A DNA stretch of 64,000 nucleotides from Paenibacillus radicis (ex Xue et al. 2023) (GCF_024722015.1 NZ_JANQBD010000025.1:1-64000), one strand, 5' to 3'; numbered from the stretch's first letter, positions 7,630 through 17,017 are shown. Notes: generated by a model from the sequence alone, not told the origin. Made by a program: numbers and translations.

Positions 7630-8414
7630 GCCAACACCACCTGTTCCAAGGAAAACACGGGTCCTTCTTTACAAACCCTTACAGTCCGGGTTGAACCGTC
7701 CGCCTCTTGAATATCACAAACACAAGCAAAACAAACGCCCATTGCGCAGCCCATATTTTCTTCCAAAGCGATTTCTGCGAAAATATCCTTTTCCGCTGCA
7801 ACCTCCTGCAAAAGCATGGACAGCCGTTTCGATCCACAGGTGTAAGCAGCGCTGATATCATCTTCGCTCATAATTTGCTCAATCAACTGTCGTACATGTC
7901 CGACACCGCTAGTACCGTCCTCATCCGTCACTTTATATACCTTTGCTCCAAAGCCCTGAAGCGCCTCAGCTGCAAGTAAATCATTGCGCGTTCTTGCACT
8001 AAGAATTGCGACGCTGCGAATTCCCTGCTCTGCCGCTTCCTGCGCGAGTGCTGCCAATGTCGCTATGCCTACTCCGCGTGCAAGCATAAGAATGGTCCCT
8101 TCGTTTTCCCGTAAAGTAAAACCAGTACCGAGCGGGCCGAAAATATCGACTGTTTCTCCAGCCTTTATTCCAGCCAAGCGCTGCGTACCGATTCCTTTGA
8201 CCAAGTAAAGAAATTCGAGCGTGTTGGAATCTTTATTAATTCTATATATGCTAAATGGCCGACGCAGCAGAGGGTAATTATCCTCCCCGCACAGGACATT
8301 AAAAAATTGTCCGGGCCTGGCTGAAATATGCAGGTTCGATGCATCGACAATCATATGCCAATAACGTTCACTCACTTGTTGATTAGATAATACTTTTCGT
8401 TTTTCCGCTCTCAT
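7626..8414 (-). CDS. pyrK: PyrK-like electron transfer subunit of dihydroorotate dehydrogenase B
   Basis: FAD/[2Fe-2S] partner that links PyrD to NAD(H). It has 262 aa from the ATG at 8412-8414 (GGAG 8 nt upstream); B. subtilis PyrK is 256. A ferredoxin-reductase-like FAD domain carries the RPFSIY motif (52-57), an NAD domain has ARGVGIA (112-118), and a C-terminal cluster domain has the four ligands C223, C228, C231 and C248 in the order GCAMGVCFAC...C. The start overlaps the end of the M20 gene by about 30 nt and its stop overlaps pyrD, so all three are one transcript. Its presence argues that the PyrD-like protein exchanges electrons with NAD. Confidence 0.9.
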   Translation of the reverse strand: MRAEKRKVLSNQQVSERYWHMIVDASNLHISARPGQFFNVLCGEDNYPLLRRPFSIYRINKDSNTLEFLYLVKGIGTQRLAGIKAGETVDIFGPLGTGFTLRENEGTILMLARGVGIATLAALAQEAAEQGIRSVAILSARTRNDLLAAEALQGFGAKVYKVTDEDGTSGVGHVRQLIEQIMSEDDISAAYTCGSKRLSMLLQEVAAEKDIFAEIALEENMGCAMGVCFACVCDIQEADGSTRTVRVCKEGPVFSLEQVVLA

Positions 8415-9696
8415 GATGTTTGCTCCTATCCATGTTTTTAAATGTCCCGGCCGGCTTTTTCTGAACTTCTTCCGCACACCGGAGAACGACTTCTTCCAAC
8501 AAGGCGGCGCCTTTAGCTATTTGGGCAATGGAGCTGTATTCATCCTTATGATGGCTTAATCCGTCTCGCGATGGAATGAAGATCAAGCCAGTCGGACAAA
8601 TACTTGCCATATTCATCGCATCATGCCCGGCACCGCTCATCATATTCATGTAAGCGATACCTTGAGCTTCACATAAAGTAGATAACAATCGTACTGTATA
8701 TTTATCCAGAACGACGGGCTTCTCATCACTTAAGATTCTAGCTTCGACCTGAAGTCCCCGCCTTTTTTGCAATCCTCTGAACAGTTGAGACAGACGTTCA
8801 ATGATGATTTGTCTGGATGTTATAACGGTGCCACGAATATCGATCTTTAAGCTTACCCAGTCCGGTACGACATTCATCGCTCCTGGTTGAACATCACATA
8901 CTCCTGCTGTGGCAACCGTACCATGCTCGGCTTCCTCTAACGCTGCCTTTTCCAGCTCCGTAATGATCTCGGCCGCTCCAATCAGCGCATCCTTACGCAT
9001 ATTCATCGGAGTCGTCCCCGAATGGGAAGCCTTGCCTTGGATCGTAACCTCCAGGCGGATGGGAGCAGCTATTCCAGTTGCAATCCCAACTTCCCTACCG
9101 CTGTTTTCAAGCAGTGGGCCTTGCTCAATGTGAAGCTCGAAAAAAGCTTTAATATCTTTCCCGCTTCTTCGCGCCGTTTCGATATGGGCAAAGTCCAGGT
9201 CAACTGCTGCTAATGCTTCCGGAAATGAAACACCCTCATTGTCACGCAGCTTTTGCAGCGATTCTTTGTTTAACTTGCCAGCCATAGCTTTGCTTCCTAT
9301 GGTCGATACACCGAAGCGCGCTGATTCTTCACAGGCAAATGAAATCAGCTCAATAGGATTGCGCGTAACAATCCCCTTCTCATTCAAGCTTCGAATCATT
9401 TCCAATCCTGCAATAACTCCGAGAGTTCCATCGTATCCGCCGCCATGCTGTACTGTATCGAGATGCGATCCGCATGTCACTGCGGGAAGCTGAGGTTCAC
9501 TGCCTTCACGCCGGGCAATAACATTCCCGCAGGCGTCAATCCGCACCGACATACCTTCATCCTTGCATTTTCGGATCAAATATTCATTTGCTTCCCAATG
9601 CTCCCTGGAATAGGCAAGTCTCGTTATTCCCTCTCCATTTGCAGCCCCAATCTCGTTAACTTCCTTCAATGCAGCTTCCAAACGATTTATATTCAC
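8383..9696 (-). CDS. M20 family N-carbamoyl-amino-acid hydrolase (ureidosuccinase/AmaB/AllC type)
   Basis: Zinc amidohydrolase of the hydantoinase/carbamoylase subfamily, hydrolysing N-carbamoyl amino acids or related ureides to amine, CO2 and ammonia. Metal and active-site motifs are complete: GSHLDTV, GGGYDGTLGV, CEES.RF, ELHIEQGP and AGHDAMNM. The best start is GTG at 9694-9696 (AGGTG 7 nt upstream), giving 437 aa, about 25 longer than AmaB/AllC because of a charged C-terminal tail that overlaps pyrK. Substrates in this subfamily include carbamoyl-L-amino acids, allantoate, beta-ureidopropionate and carbamoyl-aspartate. Next to PyrKD and PyrC, carbamoyl-aspartate is the natural guess. Confidence 0.85.
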   Translation of the reverse strand: MNINRLEAALKEVNEIGAANGEGITRLAYSREHWEANEYLIRKCKDEGMSVRIDACGNVIARREGSEPQLPAVTCGSHLDTVQHGGGYDGTLGVIAGLEMIRSLNEKGIVTRNPIELISFACEESARFGVSTIGSKAMAGKLNKESLQKLRDNEGVSFPEALAAVDLDFAHIETARRSGKDIKAFFELHIEQGPLLENSGREVGIATGIAAPIRLEVTIQGKASHSGTTPMNMRKDALIGAAEIITELEKAALEEAEHGTVATAGVCDVQPGAMNVVPDWVSLKIDIRGTVITSRQIIIERLSQLFRGLQKRRGLQVEARILSDEKPVVLDKYTVRLLSTLCEAQGIAYMNMMSGAGHDAMNMASICPTGLIFIPSRDGLSHHKDEYSSIAQIAKGAALLEEVVLRCAEEVQKKPAGTFKNMDRSKHHESGKTKSII

Positions 9697-9853
9697 GAGC
9701 AATCACCTCATTATACCTAAGCTTTTTCCTCAGTATACGTAAGAGAAAAAGAACAGTCATTGTGTATAAAGCCGAAAGATGTCAGTTTCTTTTGTCTGTT
9801 TGGATAAGAAAAAAATACCGATTAGAGCTCATAATTCCAGGTTTAAATGAAAC

Positions 9854-9903
9854 ACCCCGACGCTTCAGATCTGTCAGACAGATGACTTAAACGTCAGGGC
9901 GGG
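9854..9903. repeat. Nested inverted repeat between the M20 gene and the ABC permease
   Basis: CCCCGACG near 9855 pairs with CGTCAGGGCGGG near 9892, and the loop contains ATCTGTCAGACAGAT. On the minus strand it follows the permease stop by 17 nt and is followed by a short, impure T-stretch. It may be a weak terminator, or an operator for the downstream hydrolase-pyrK-pyrD operon. Confidence 0.5.
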
Positions 9904-9919
9904 TAGAAACGTAAAATAT

Positions 9920-10693
9920 TTACAAAATAAGCTCTTGAGACTCATGCCAACGAAGCAGTCTTTTCTCCAACATATTCGACAGCATGTATAGCAGTAAGCC
10001 AATTACGCTTAACAATAAAACCGCCGTTAAAATCATATTAATGTCATAGGTTTCACTGCCCAGAATTACCAGATACCCTAACCCTGCCTTGGCGCCAATC
10101 ATTTCACCGATAACCGCACCCGTTATTGCATAGGTTGTAGATACTTTGACACCGGACATAATAGAAGGTAAGGAATAAGGAATTTCTACCGTCCAGAAAC
10201 GCTGCCACCGGTTAGCCTTCAGAATATGCAGCAAATCCTGCATATTCTTTTCTACAGAACGGATACCGACGATCGTATTGACCATGATGGGGAAAAAGAC
10301 GACCAAGATGACGAGTGCAATCTTCGAGGTTGCACCCAAGCCGAACCACAAGAGAAACAGTGGTGCAATTGAAATTTTCGGTGCTATTTGAACCAAAACA
10401 ATATACGGATTGAACAGACGTTCCAACAATACGCTTTTGGCCAGCAAATAACCGAAAAGTAACCCAAGTACACAACCAATCAGAAATCCGATGAATATCT
10501 CATATAACGTAATCCCAATGTGGGTTCCCATATCCCCCATCGTTAAAATTTTAAGAAATTTGGATACAAACAATGCAGGACCTGGAAGAATTTGTACCGG
10601 TATATGAAAAACAGATACGTATGCCTGCCACAAACCAACGAACACCAGTAACGTAAGGATAACGAGAAAACTTTTTCGTCCAAAATAATTCAT
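9920..10693 (-). CDS. ABC transporter permease (SsuC/TauC/ThiX type)
   Basis: Inner-membrane permease, 257 aa with about six helices and the BPD_transp_1 EAA-like loop around RWQRFWTVEIPYSLPSIMSG. It is one of two paralogous permeases in the locus, the other at 12560-13327; together they probably form a heterodimer served by the single ATPase at 13327-14070. The family imports taurine, sulfonates, thiamine pyrimidine precursors or riboflavin. Here the neighbouring binding protein and pyrimidine enzymes suggest a pyrimidine or ureide. It lies 16 bp downstream of the binding-protein gene, in the same operon. Confidence 0.88.
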   Translation of the reverse strand: MNYFGRKSFLVILTLLVFVGLWQAYVSVFHIPVQILPGPALFVSKFLKILTMGDMGTHIGITLYEIFIGFLIGCVLGLLFGYLLAKSVLLERLFNPYIVLVQIAPKISIAPLFLLWFGLGATSKIALVILVVFFPIMVNTIVGIRSVEKNMQDLLHILKANRWQRFWTVEIPYSLPSIMSGVKVSTTYAITGAVIGEMIGAKAGLGYLVILGSETYDINMILTAVLLLSVIGLLLYMLSNMLEKRLLRWHESQELIL

Positions 10694-10709
10694 AGTGCAT
10701 TCACCTGCG

Positions 10710-11750
10710 TTACTTTAGATTTGGGACAACTAAATCTTCCGCTTTAAAGGTTGTCTTGATAATATCAAATGTCTTTTGCGTGTCGATTGACGTTTGCCAT
10801 CTTGCCATATCAGCAGCACCATAGCCATCCTTCTTAGTCAGATCGCTCTGCCACAAATAAGGAATGAACACATCATTGAAGATTTTTTCAGTAATTTCCT
10901 GTTTACCTTCAGACGACGTAGCATATTTCTTGATGGACATATCAACAGCAGCTTTCACATTGCCTTTAATAATATAATCCAGTGACTGGTTCAAAGCTTT
11001 GTTGAACGCGATAACCGTGTTCTTATTCGTGGACAAGTATTTATCCGAAGTTACGACAACATTACCAAAGGAAGGAAGGAAATCATCGGAACGAATTTCA
11101 TCCACATCCACGCCGCTGTTTTTAAGCTCAACCGTTCTCAGCATGGAGAAGGTGATGGCATCAACTTCATCAGAGACCAATGCATTTACAATTGCGCCGG
11201 TACCTACGATTTTGGCATTAACATCCTTGATGTTCATGCCATTTTTCTCAAGCAGCACCTGCAGTTGGATATAGTTCGGGCTTCCGAAGCTGGTTACGGC
11301 AACCGTTTTACCTTTCAAATCTTTAGGGCTTGTAATTCCTTTGCCTTTTTTGAAAATGGTTGCTCCCAGACCGCGCTGATAAGTTGTGTGCACAACTTTT
11401 ACAGGAATGCCTTGTGATTTTGCTGTAATAACGGCATCGGCATTAGGAAATCCGAATTGCACATTGTCCGCAGCAACGTTTTTCACGATACTGGCAGCAT
11501 CTGCATAAACGAAATCGACGTCAAGACCTTGCTCCTTAAAGAAGCCTTGCTCTTTGGCTACATACATCGGTGCATAGTAAGGAACAGCTGCTCCATCCAT
11601 TTGAACCGTAACCTTCTGAATTTCCTTTGGTTTCTCTCCACCGGCAGCAGGCGTTTGTGCAGTATCATTAGGTTTGGCGCCACAAGCTGCCAATAAGCTG
11701 CCAGCAAGCGTAAGACTGAGTAAAAGGCTAAGTGATTTCTTCTTCATCAT
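10710..11750 (-). CDS. NMT1/THI5-like substrate-binding lipoprotein
   Basis: Extracellular binding protein of an ABC importer, 346 aa. A lipoprotein signal peptide ends in the lipobox LLAAC with Cys23 as the lipidated residue, followed by a low-complexity linker. The mature part has the SsuA/THI5 signature (PYYAPMYVAKEQGFFKEQGLDV, GKTVAVTSFGSPNYIQLQVLL). Yeast THI5-type proteins bind pyrimidine precursors, and several bacterial members bind pyrimidines or aromatic amines, but ligand cannot be read from sequence. The ATG overlaps the stop of the phosphorylase gene by 4 nt, which ties import and nucleoside cleavage to one mRNA. Confidence 0.88.
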   Translation of the reverse strand: MMKKKSLSLLLSLTLAGSLLAACGAKPNDTAQTPAAGGEKPKEIQKVTVQMDGAAVPYYAPMYVAKEQGFFKEQGLDVDFVYADAASIVKNVAADNVQFGFPNADAVITAKSQGIPVKVVHTTYQRGLGATIFKKGKGITSPKDLKGKTVAVTSFGSPNYIQLQVLLEKNGMNIKDVNAKIVGTGAIVNALVSDEVDAITFSMLRTVELKNSGVDVDEIRSDDFLPSFGNVVVTSDKYLSTNKNTVIAFNKALNQSLDYIIKGNVKAAVDMSIKKYATSSEGKQEITEKIFNDVFIPYLWQSDLTKKDGYGAADMARWQTSIDTQKTFDIIKTTFKAEDLVVPNLK

Positions 11751-12535
11751 GAAACAACACCCCTAGTTATCAATTTGTCTACTGCGTGCAACGCGACCTT
11801 GCATAATTTCATTTGGCTTTCTTCGTAATCCACCAGCCATTGATTCGTGATTCGGTTGGCATGGACAACAAGCAATGTGCCTGCATAAGCTCCCATAACT
11901 GAAGCAATGGTCAAAAGTGTTTCTGATTCCATCTCCAGATTAAGCACTCCAAGCGCCTTCATTTCCTCAATGATGCTCGCTGAGTAATTATAAGGACTTA
12001 CGTCTCTTCCCTGACCATGGTAAAACGAAGAGGTCGTTGCGCCTATGCCGAGATGATAGCGGTAACCCAGATCCTCACAGGCTTCAATCAGCGCCTGCAC
12101 TACATAATGATTGGCCAACGCTGGAAATTCGGGACGCGCATAATGATTCGTAGTCCCTCCCAATCGAACACTGCCTGTGTTGATGATCATATCCCCACAA
12201 TCAATTCCTTCTTGAATAGCAGCGGTTCCACCGATTCTAAGCAAGCATTTGGCCTTTAATCGGAGCAATTCGAGAACGGCTATTTCGGTAGAAGGACCGC
12301 CAATGCCTGTAGAACATACGGAGACTGGATTGCCGTTGAATTCGCCTGTCCCTACTTTAAATTCACGATTAGAGCTGATGATCTTATAATTGCTAAACAA
12401 ATCGCGAATCAGCTCAACACGCCCCGGATCACCCGGCAGCAGCACATAGGGCGCTGTCTCTCCTTCGGAGATCCGAAGATGCGGTACTTTCGTTCCTTCG
12501 TATAAGGGGAAATCCGCTTGAATAAACCTGGTCAT
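11747..12535 (-). CDS. Uridine-phosphorylase-like nucleoside phosphorylase (NP-I family)
   Basis: Cytoplasmic enzyme splitting a nucleoside with phosphate to base and (deoxy)ribose-1-phosphate. Family landmarks: LLPGDPGRV (phosphate loop), STGIGGPSTEIAV, LLRIGGTAAIQ, TSSFYHGQGRDV (base-binding region) and NLEMESETLLT (ribose-binding MES). Its 262 aa matches E. coli Udp (253). Embedded between transporter genes and upstream of phosphopentomutase, it fits uridine or a related pyrimidine nucleoside, with ribose-1-phosphate passed to DeoB. Base specificity (uridine versus another nucleoside) is inferred, not shown. Confidence 0.85.
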   Translation of the reverse strand: MTRFIQADFPLYEGTKVPHLRISEGETAPYVLLPGDPGRVELIRDLFSNYKIISSNREFKVGTGEFNGNPVSVCSTGIGGPSTEIAVLELLRLKAKCLLRIGGTAAIQEGIDCGDMIINTGSVRLGGTTNHYARPEFPALANHYVVQALIEACEDLGYRYHLGIGATTSSFYHGQGRDVSPYNYSASIIEEMKALGVLNLEMESETLLTIASVMGAYAGTLLVVHANRITNQWLVDYEESQMKLCKVALHAVDKLITRGVVS

Positions 12536-12559
12536 GACCTGCCCTCACATCCTCTCGAA

Positions 12560-13327
12560 TTATTTCATTTGCTTGGAATCGTGCCAGAATAGAAAACGAT
12601 TCTCTAAAAAACTAATAAGTGCGTAGAAAATGATCCCAACGACAATGGTGTATATAATACTGGCAAAAAGCATGGGAGAATTATAAGTGGTACTGTTAAA
12701 TACCAGCAAATAACCTAACCCGCTTTCGCCGGATATCCACTCTGCAACAATAGCTGCAATAACGGCCTGTACCATTCCAACCTTTAAGCCTGCAAAAATT
12801 TGCGGCAGGGAATGAGGCAGCTCGACTTGAACGATTTTTTGCCACCAGTTTAAGCCTGTAATTTGCATCAAGCATTTCAGGTTATAAGTGACGCTTTTCA
12901 ATCCGAATATCGCACCCAGCATAACCGGGAAAAACACCATCGAAATAATTAACATCAGCTTGGAGGTAAACCCTAATCCGAACCATATAACGAACAACGG
13001 AGCAAGAGCAATCTTCGGCGCCGTTTGGGCCAAAAGAATATACGGCATCAGCGCATCTTCAAGAAATTTGAATTTACCAATCAGATAGCCGATCGCATAA
13101 CCGAAAACAATACCCAATACGAAGCCTGCAAGCACTTCACCTGAGGTAACTAAGAAATGGTGCATCAAATCCTGAGTGGAAAACATCTCTATAAGCGCTT
13201 TTCCAACATCCGCTGGAAGCGGTACTATAAATGCCGGCACATCGAATGCTACGACGTACACATACCACACGAGTACAAGAAAAAGGATGGCTGCTAAATA
13301 CTCTCCAACTTGTCTCAATCTCAGCAT
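12560..13327 (-). CDS. ABC transporter permease (SsuC/TauC/ThiX type), second subunit
   Basis: Paralogue of the permease at 9920-10693, 255 aa with about six membrane helices and the cytoplasmic loop GLNWWQKIVQVELPHSLPQIFAG. Its start overlaps the ATPase stop by one base (TAATG), giving tight coupling. The next gene downstream, 24 bp away, is the phosphorylase. Two permeases with one ATPase and one binding protein is unusual for this family, where homodimeric permeases are common. Confidence 0.88.
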   Translation of the reverse strand: MLRLRQVGEYLAAILFLVLVWYVYVVAFDVPAFIVPLPADVGKALIEMFSTQDLMHHFLVTSGEVLAGFVLGIVFGYAIGYLIGKFKFLEDALMPYILLAQTAPKIALAPLFVIWFGLGFTSKLMLIISMVFFPVMLGAIFGLKSVTYNLKCLMQITGLNWWQKIVQVELPHSLPQIFAGLKVGMVQAVIAAIVAEWISGESGLGYLLVFNSTTYNSPMLFASIIYTIVVGIIFYALISFLENRFLFWHDSKQMK

Positions 13328-14070
13328 TAGCCTAACACTTCCCTTAGCTTTTTAACGTAATTCACAAACTCAATCGTTTCCTTCATTTCCACAGTTCGGG
13401 GATGAGGCAGATCAATATCGATAATTTCATCGATCTTTCCCGGGCGTGGAGACATTACGATAACACGATCGGATAAAAATGCCGCTTCGGAAATGCTGTG
13501 TGTTACAAACAAAATCGTTTTTTTCGTTTCCGTCCAAATGCGAAGCAGCTCAATTCCCATTTTATCCCGAGTCAGCGCATCCAAAGCACCGAACGGCTCA
13601 TCCATCAACAGAACATCAGGGTTATAGGACAACGCTCGAACTATCGCTACCCGCTGCCTCATACCGCCTGACAATTCACGTGGATATGCTTTCTCAAAGC
13701 CCTTTAATCCCGCAAGCTCCAGCAGCTTATCCAGGTTTTCCATATTCTCTTTGGTTTCCAATTTCTTTACTTCCAACGGAAACTTGGCATTCTGATAAAC
13801 GGTTTTCCATGGAAGCAGAGTAGCATCCTGAAACACAAAGCCAATGTTATCAGCTGATTTCTCCCAAGTTATCGAACCTGATGATGGGGTATCCAAATTC
13901 GCAAGTATTCTTAGTAAAGTTGATTTCCCGCAGCCTGATGGACCTATGATGGAAATAAATTCACTTTTTTTAACATTCAAATCAATATGTGTTAAAGCCT
14001 GTACCTCTCGACCATCGCTTGCCTTGTATATCTTGTTTACATCCTCAATGCGAATTGCTGTAGTAGACAT
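13327..14070 (-). CDS. ABC transporter ATPase (SsuB/TauB/ThiZ type)
   Basis: Nucleotide-binding subunit of the NMT1/THI5-type importer, first gene of its operon. Walker A GPSGCGKST, Q loop in GFVFQDATLLPW, signature LSGGMRQR, Walker B VLLMDEPFGALD and H-loop His in FVTHSISEA are all present. A GTG four codons upstream (14080-14082) is possible, but the ATG at 14068-14070 is spaced better from the G-rich site. About 247 aa. The 345 bp upstream carry no gene and should hold the operon promoter. Confidence 0.9.
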   Translation of the reverse strand: MSTTAIRIEDVNKIYKASDGREVQALTHIDLNVKKSEFISIIGPSGCGKSTLLRILANLDTPSSGSITWEKSADNIGFVFQDATLLPWKTVYQNAKFPLEVKKLETKENMENLDKLLELAGLKGFEKAYPRELSGGMRQRVAIVRALSYNPDVLLMDEPFGALDALTRDKMGIELLRIWTETKKTILFVTHSISEAAFLSDRVIVMSPRPGKIDEIIDIDLPHPRTVEMKETIEFVNYVKKLREVLG

Positions 14071-14415
14071 GCTGGATAACACCCCTTCACTTTCATCTTT
14101 TACGATATTACTTTCTCTAAAAGTCCCTATCGGTTATATAAAATATATTTTATCCGTTTAAAATGTGATCTGATATGTCTGTGAGGACAAAAAATAAGTT
14201 TCACATTCGTCCATTAAGACAATGTACATTTTTCCATTTGTTGATCAATGGCTTTTTCAGCTTATATTAATGTCAACTATGTGGTATTTGAGCTGTTTAC
14301 AAAGGCTATTCCCCATTTTGAACAGGAAGTAAATCATGACGTTTGGGAGCCTGCTGGCTATGCTAGCAGCATTTCCCTACATTATTCATGCCCTCTGTCC
14401 TTACGGACTATACGG
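14071..14415. other. Intergenic region between deoB and the importer operon
   Basis: I found no gene. On the minus strand there is a TTGACA (complement at 14271-14276) without a convincing -10 at the usual distance, and AT-rich sequence near 14140-14160. It presumably contains the importer-operon promoter and any PucR-type operator, but I could not define either. Confidence 0.5.
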
Positions 14416-15603
14416 CTATTGCTCCTCTATGCTAGAAAGAAAGCTCTCTCCCTGAGGCGGGGGTTCTACGAGGAAATTATCTGCAATCGTTGCTCCAATG
14501 TCGGCAAAGGTCGAGCGGATTCCAAGGTCGCTTCCCTTGCCCAAACTCTTCTTCGATACAAGCAGAGGTACATATTCCCTTGTATGGTCTGTACCTGTAT
14601 GGGTCGGATCATTGCCATGATCAGCTGTGATGATCAACAAGTCATTGGAGCCTAAGCCTTCCAGAATTTCAGGTAAACGAGCATCGAACTCCTCCAGTGC
14701 CGCAGCATAGCCTTGCGGGTCACGGCGATGCCCATAAATAGCGTCAAAATCAACAAGATTCAAGAAGCATAAGCCATTGAAATCCTGTTGCATGACCTTA
14801 ATTAATTGATCTACTCCATCCTGATTGGACTTCGTTTTCAAGCTTTCCGTAACGCCTAGTCCTGCAAATATATCGGAAATCTTACCAATCCCAATGCTGT
14901 CATATCCAGCCTTAACCAAATGGTCCATCACCGTCGCCGTTGGCGGCGTCACGGCGTAATCCCGCCGATTCGGAGTTCTACTGAATTGGCCAGGCTCACC
15001 TATGAAAGGACGCGCAATAACCCTGCCTACAAAATTATCCGCATTCAGCGTCATTTCCCTGGCTTTACCGCAAATCTCATATAGCTCAGCAAGGGGAACG
15101 ATGTCTTCATGCGCGGCAATTTGGAGCACACTATCGGCTGAGGTGTATACAATAAGTGCCCCGCTTTGCATATGCTCCAAGCCTAGCTCATCCAATATTT
15201 CAGTTCCGGATGCCACCTTATTGCCGATAATTGAACGGCCTGACAGCGATTCCAAAGCTTGTATGAACGTTTCCGGGAACCCTTCGGGATACGTTTGGAA
15301 AGGAACATCATTCCGCACACCCATGATCTCCCAGTGCCCAGTTAATGTATCCTTGCCCGCTGAAAGCTCAGCCATTTTCCCATAATAAGCCTTCGCATGC
15401 TCAACAGCTTGTATGCTTTGAATAGGTCCGATGCGGCCAAGTCCCATTTGTTCCAAGTGGGGCAGTCGCAATGCACCGACAGCCTCCGCTATATGTCCAA
15501 GCGTATTGGAACCGAGATCACCATAAACGGAAGCATCCGGAAGCTCCCCTATCCCAACGCTGTCCAGAACAATGAGGAAAACCCTTGAATATCGATTAGT
15601 CAT
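14416..15603 (-). CDS. deoB: Phosphopentomutase
   Basis: Converts (deoxy)ribose-1-phosphate to the 5-phosphate, the step after nucleoside phosphorolysis. It has 395 aa, the usual family length. Alkaline-phosphatase-superfamily metal sites are visible: N-terminal FLIVLDSVGIGELPDA, the phospho-threonine loop GKDTLTGHWE (Thr86), VDFDAIYGHRRD and ITADHGNDPTHTGTDHTRE. The ATG follows AGGGGCT. It lies 55 bp downstream of pyrC and is probably co-transcribed with it. With the nearby phosphorylase it completes a nucleoside-to-pentose-phosphate route. Confidence 0.95.
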   Translation of the reverse strand: MTNRYSRVFLIVLDSVGIGELPDASVYGDLGSNTLGHIAEAVGALRLPHLEQMGLGRIGPIQSIQAVEHAKAYYGKMAELSAGKDTLTGHWEIMGVRNDVPFQTYPEGFPETFIQALESLSGRSIIGNKVASGTEILDELGLEHMQSGALIVYTSADSVLQIAAHEDIVPLAELYEICGKAREMTLNADNFVGRVIARPFIGEPGQFSRTPNRRDYAVTPPTATVMDHLVKAGYDSIGIGKISDIFAGLGVTESLKTKSNQDGVDQLIKVMQQDFNGLCFLNLVDFDAIYGHRRDPQGYAAALEEFDARLPEILEGLGSNDLLIITADHGNDPTHTGTDHTREYVPLLVSKKSLGKGSDLGIRSTFADIGATIADNFLVEPPPQGESFLSSIEEQ

Positions 15604-15658
15604 TAGTTGTTAGCCCCTTCACCTATACCTGTGCTGCAAAAATTATGGTTCCAAACAC

Positions 15659-16942
15659 TTAATTGAGCATTTCATCGTAAACAACAGTTCCATTAACCAT
15701 CGTTAACACAGCTTTCCCTTTGAGCTTCATCCCGGCGAAAGGGCTGTTTCGGGATAGCGATTTAAATTGCTCCGGATCTACCGTCCATTCTTTCTGTGGA
15801 TCCAATATTGTAATATCGGCGTCCAAGCCCTCCGCCAGCCTTCCTGACGGCAGTCCCATAATATTCGACGGGTTGACCGTTAATTTGGCAATTGCATCCG
15901 TAAGGGCCAGCCTTCCTGAATGTACGAGGAATGTAAAGGTTAAGCCAACAGCCGTCTCAAGCCCAACCATTCCAAACGGGGCCTCTCCAAGCGGGCGCGC
16001 CTTCTCCTCAGATGTATGAGGGGCATGATCCGTTGCAATAGCTTCCAGCGTCCCGTCTGCCAGACCTGCAATTACAGCCTCCACATCCTCCCGAGTTCGC
16101 AGCGGTGGATTAACTTTAGCCAATGTGCCGCATACTAATGCTTGCTCATCGGTTATGGAGAAATGATGCGGTGCTCCTTCCCCTGTAACCCGCACCCCTC
16201 TGGCCTTGGCCTCACGTATAAGCTGAACCCCTCTGGCCGTTGAAACATGCTGAATGTGAAGCCTTGCCCCAGTTTCTTCTGCGAATAAAATGTCTCGTGC
16301 TATAATCAATTCTTCACCCAGCCTGGGAATACCAGGATCTCCAAGCTGATTGCTCACCTTGCCTTGATTGAGTGAACCGCCGCTTACCAATTGATGATCC
16401 TCGCAATGGGAGCTGATCGGCACATCCAGCTCGGCAGCTTTGCGGAAAGCTGTGTACACAAGCTTAGGGTCCATCACAGTTTTGCCGTCATCTGTAAATG
16501 TAACCGCCCCGGCTTGCTGCAGGCTCTCCATCTCTGTCAGCACCTTGCCCTCAATCCCGTAGGTTAGAGCCGCTGAAGAATAAACCTTGACGGTCGCTTG
16601 CTCCAGTCCTGTACGGAGCACATACTCCAGTATTTCTACAGTATCAATGCTGGGCTTCGTGTTAGGCATACAGACTACCGTTGTAAATCCTCCGGCAGCT
16701 GCGGATAAAGCGCCTGATGAAATCGTTTCCTTTTGAGGGAAGCCTGGGTCCCGGAAATGGACATGGATATCTACAAGACCGGGAACAACAAGCAAGCCTG
16801 ATGCATCAATGACATGATCGACAATCCCATTCGTTATAGGTCCAATATGAACAATTTTTCCATCTTCAATGATTACGTTAGTGATTTCCATAAAATGAGT
16901 CTCAGGATTGATGACCGTTCCATTTTTGATAAGCGTTCTCAT
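15659..16942 (-). CDS. pyrC: Dihydroorotase (class I, PyrC type)
   Basis: Zinc amidohydrolase interconverting dihydroorotate and N-carbamoyl-L-aspartate; 427 aa, B. subtilis PyrC 428. Signature VDIHVHFRDPG gives metal ligands His60 and His62 and carboxylate-binding Arg64; CMPNTKP gives substrate Asn94. Asp151/152 (FTDDGK) lies where class I Bacillus enzymes have Asp instead of carbamylated Lys. His179, His232 and catalytic Asp305 (TDHAPH) follow. These residues point to dihydroorotate rather than hydantoin or dihydrouracil. It sits outside a normal pyr operon (no pyrR, pyrB, pyrE or pyrF in the window), separated from pucR by a terminator and followed by deoB. Confidence 0.92.
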   Translation of the reverse strand: MRTLIKNGTVINPETHFMEITNVIIEDGKIVHIGPITNGIVDHVIDASGLLVVPGLVDIHVHFRDPGFPQKETISSGALSAAAGGFTTVVCMPNTKPSIDTVEILEYVLRTGLEQATVKVYSSAALTYGIEGKVLTEMESLQQAGAVTFTDDGKTVMDPKLVYTAFRKAAELDVPISSHCEDHQLVSGGSLNQGKVSNQLGDPGIPRLGEELIIARDILFAEETGARLHIQHVSTARGVQLIREAKARGVRVTGEGAPHHFSITDEQALVCGTLAKVNPPLRTREDVEAVIAGLADGTLEAIATDHAPHTSEEKARPLGEAPFGMVGLETAVGLTFTFLVHSGRLALTDAIAKLTVNPSNIMGLPSGRLAEGLDADITILDPQKEWTVDPEQFKSLSRNSPFAGMKLKGKAVLTMVNGTVVYDEMLN

Positions 16943-17017
16943 AAGATGTCACTCCTTGAACTTCTGATAATAGAAACTTTATCAAGAAATAGAGGCAACG
17001 AATATGTAGGGAAGGAC

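Noticed and set aside
6682..8414. PreA/PreT dihydropyrimidine dehydrogenase
   Set aside because: The electron-transfer subunit has the PyrK architecture with a C-terminal [2Fe-2S] domain, and the partner lacks the ferredoxin domain of PreA. DHOD-type is the better call.
15659..16942. Hydantoinase/dihydropyrimidinase
   Set aside because: HVHFRDPG and MPNTKP are dihydroorotase substrate motifs, and Asp replaces the carbamylated Lys as in class I dihydroorotases.
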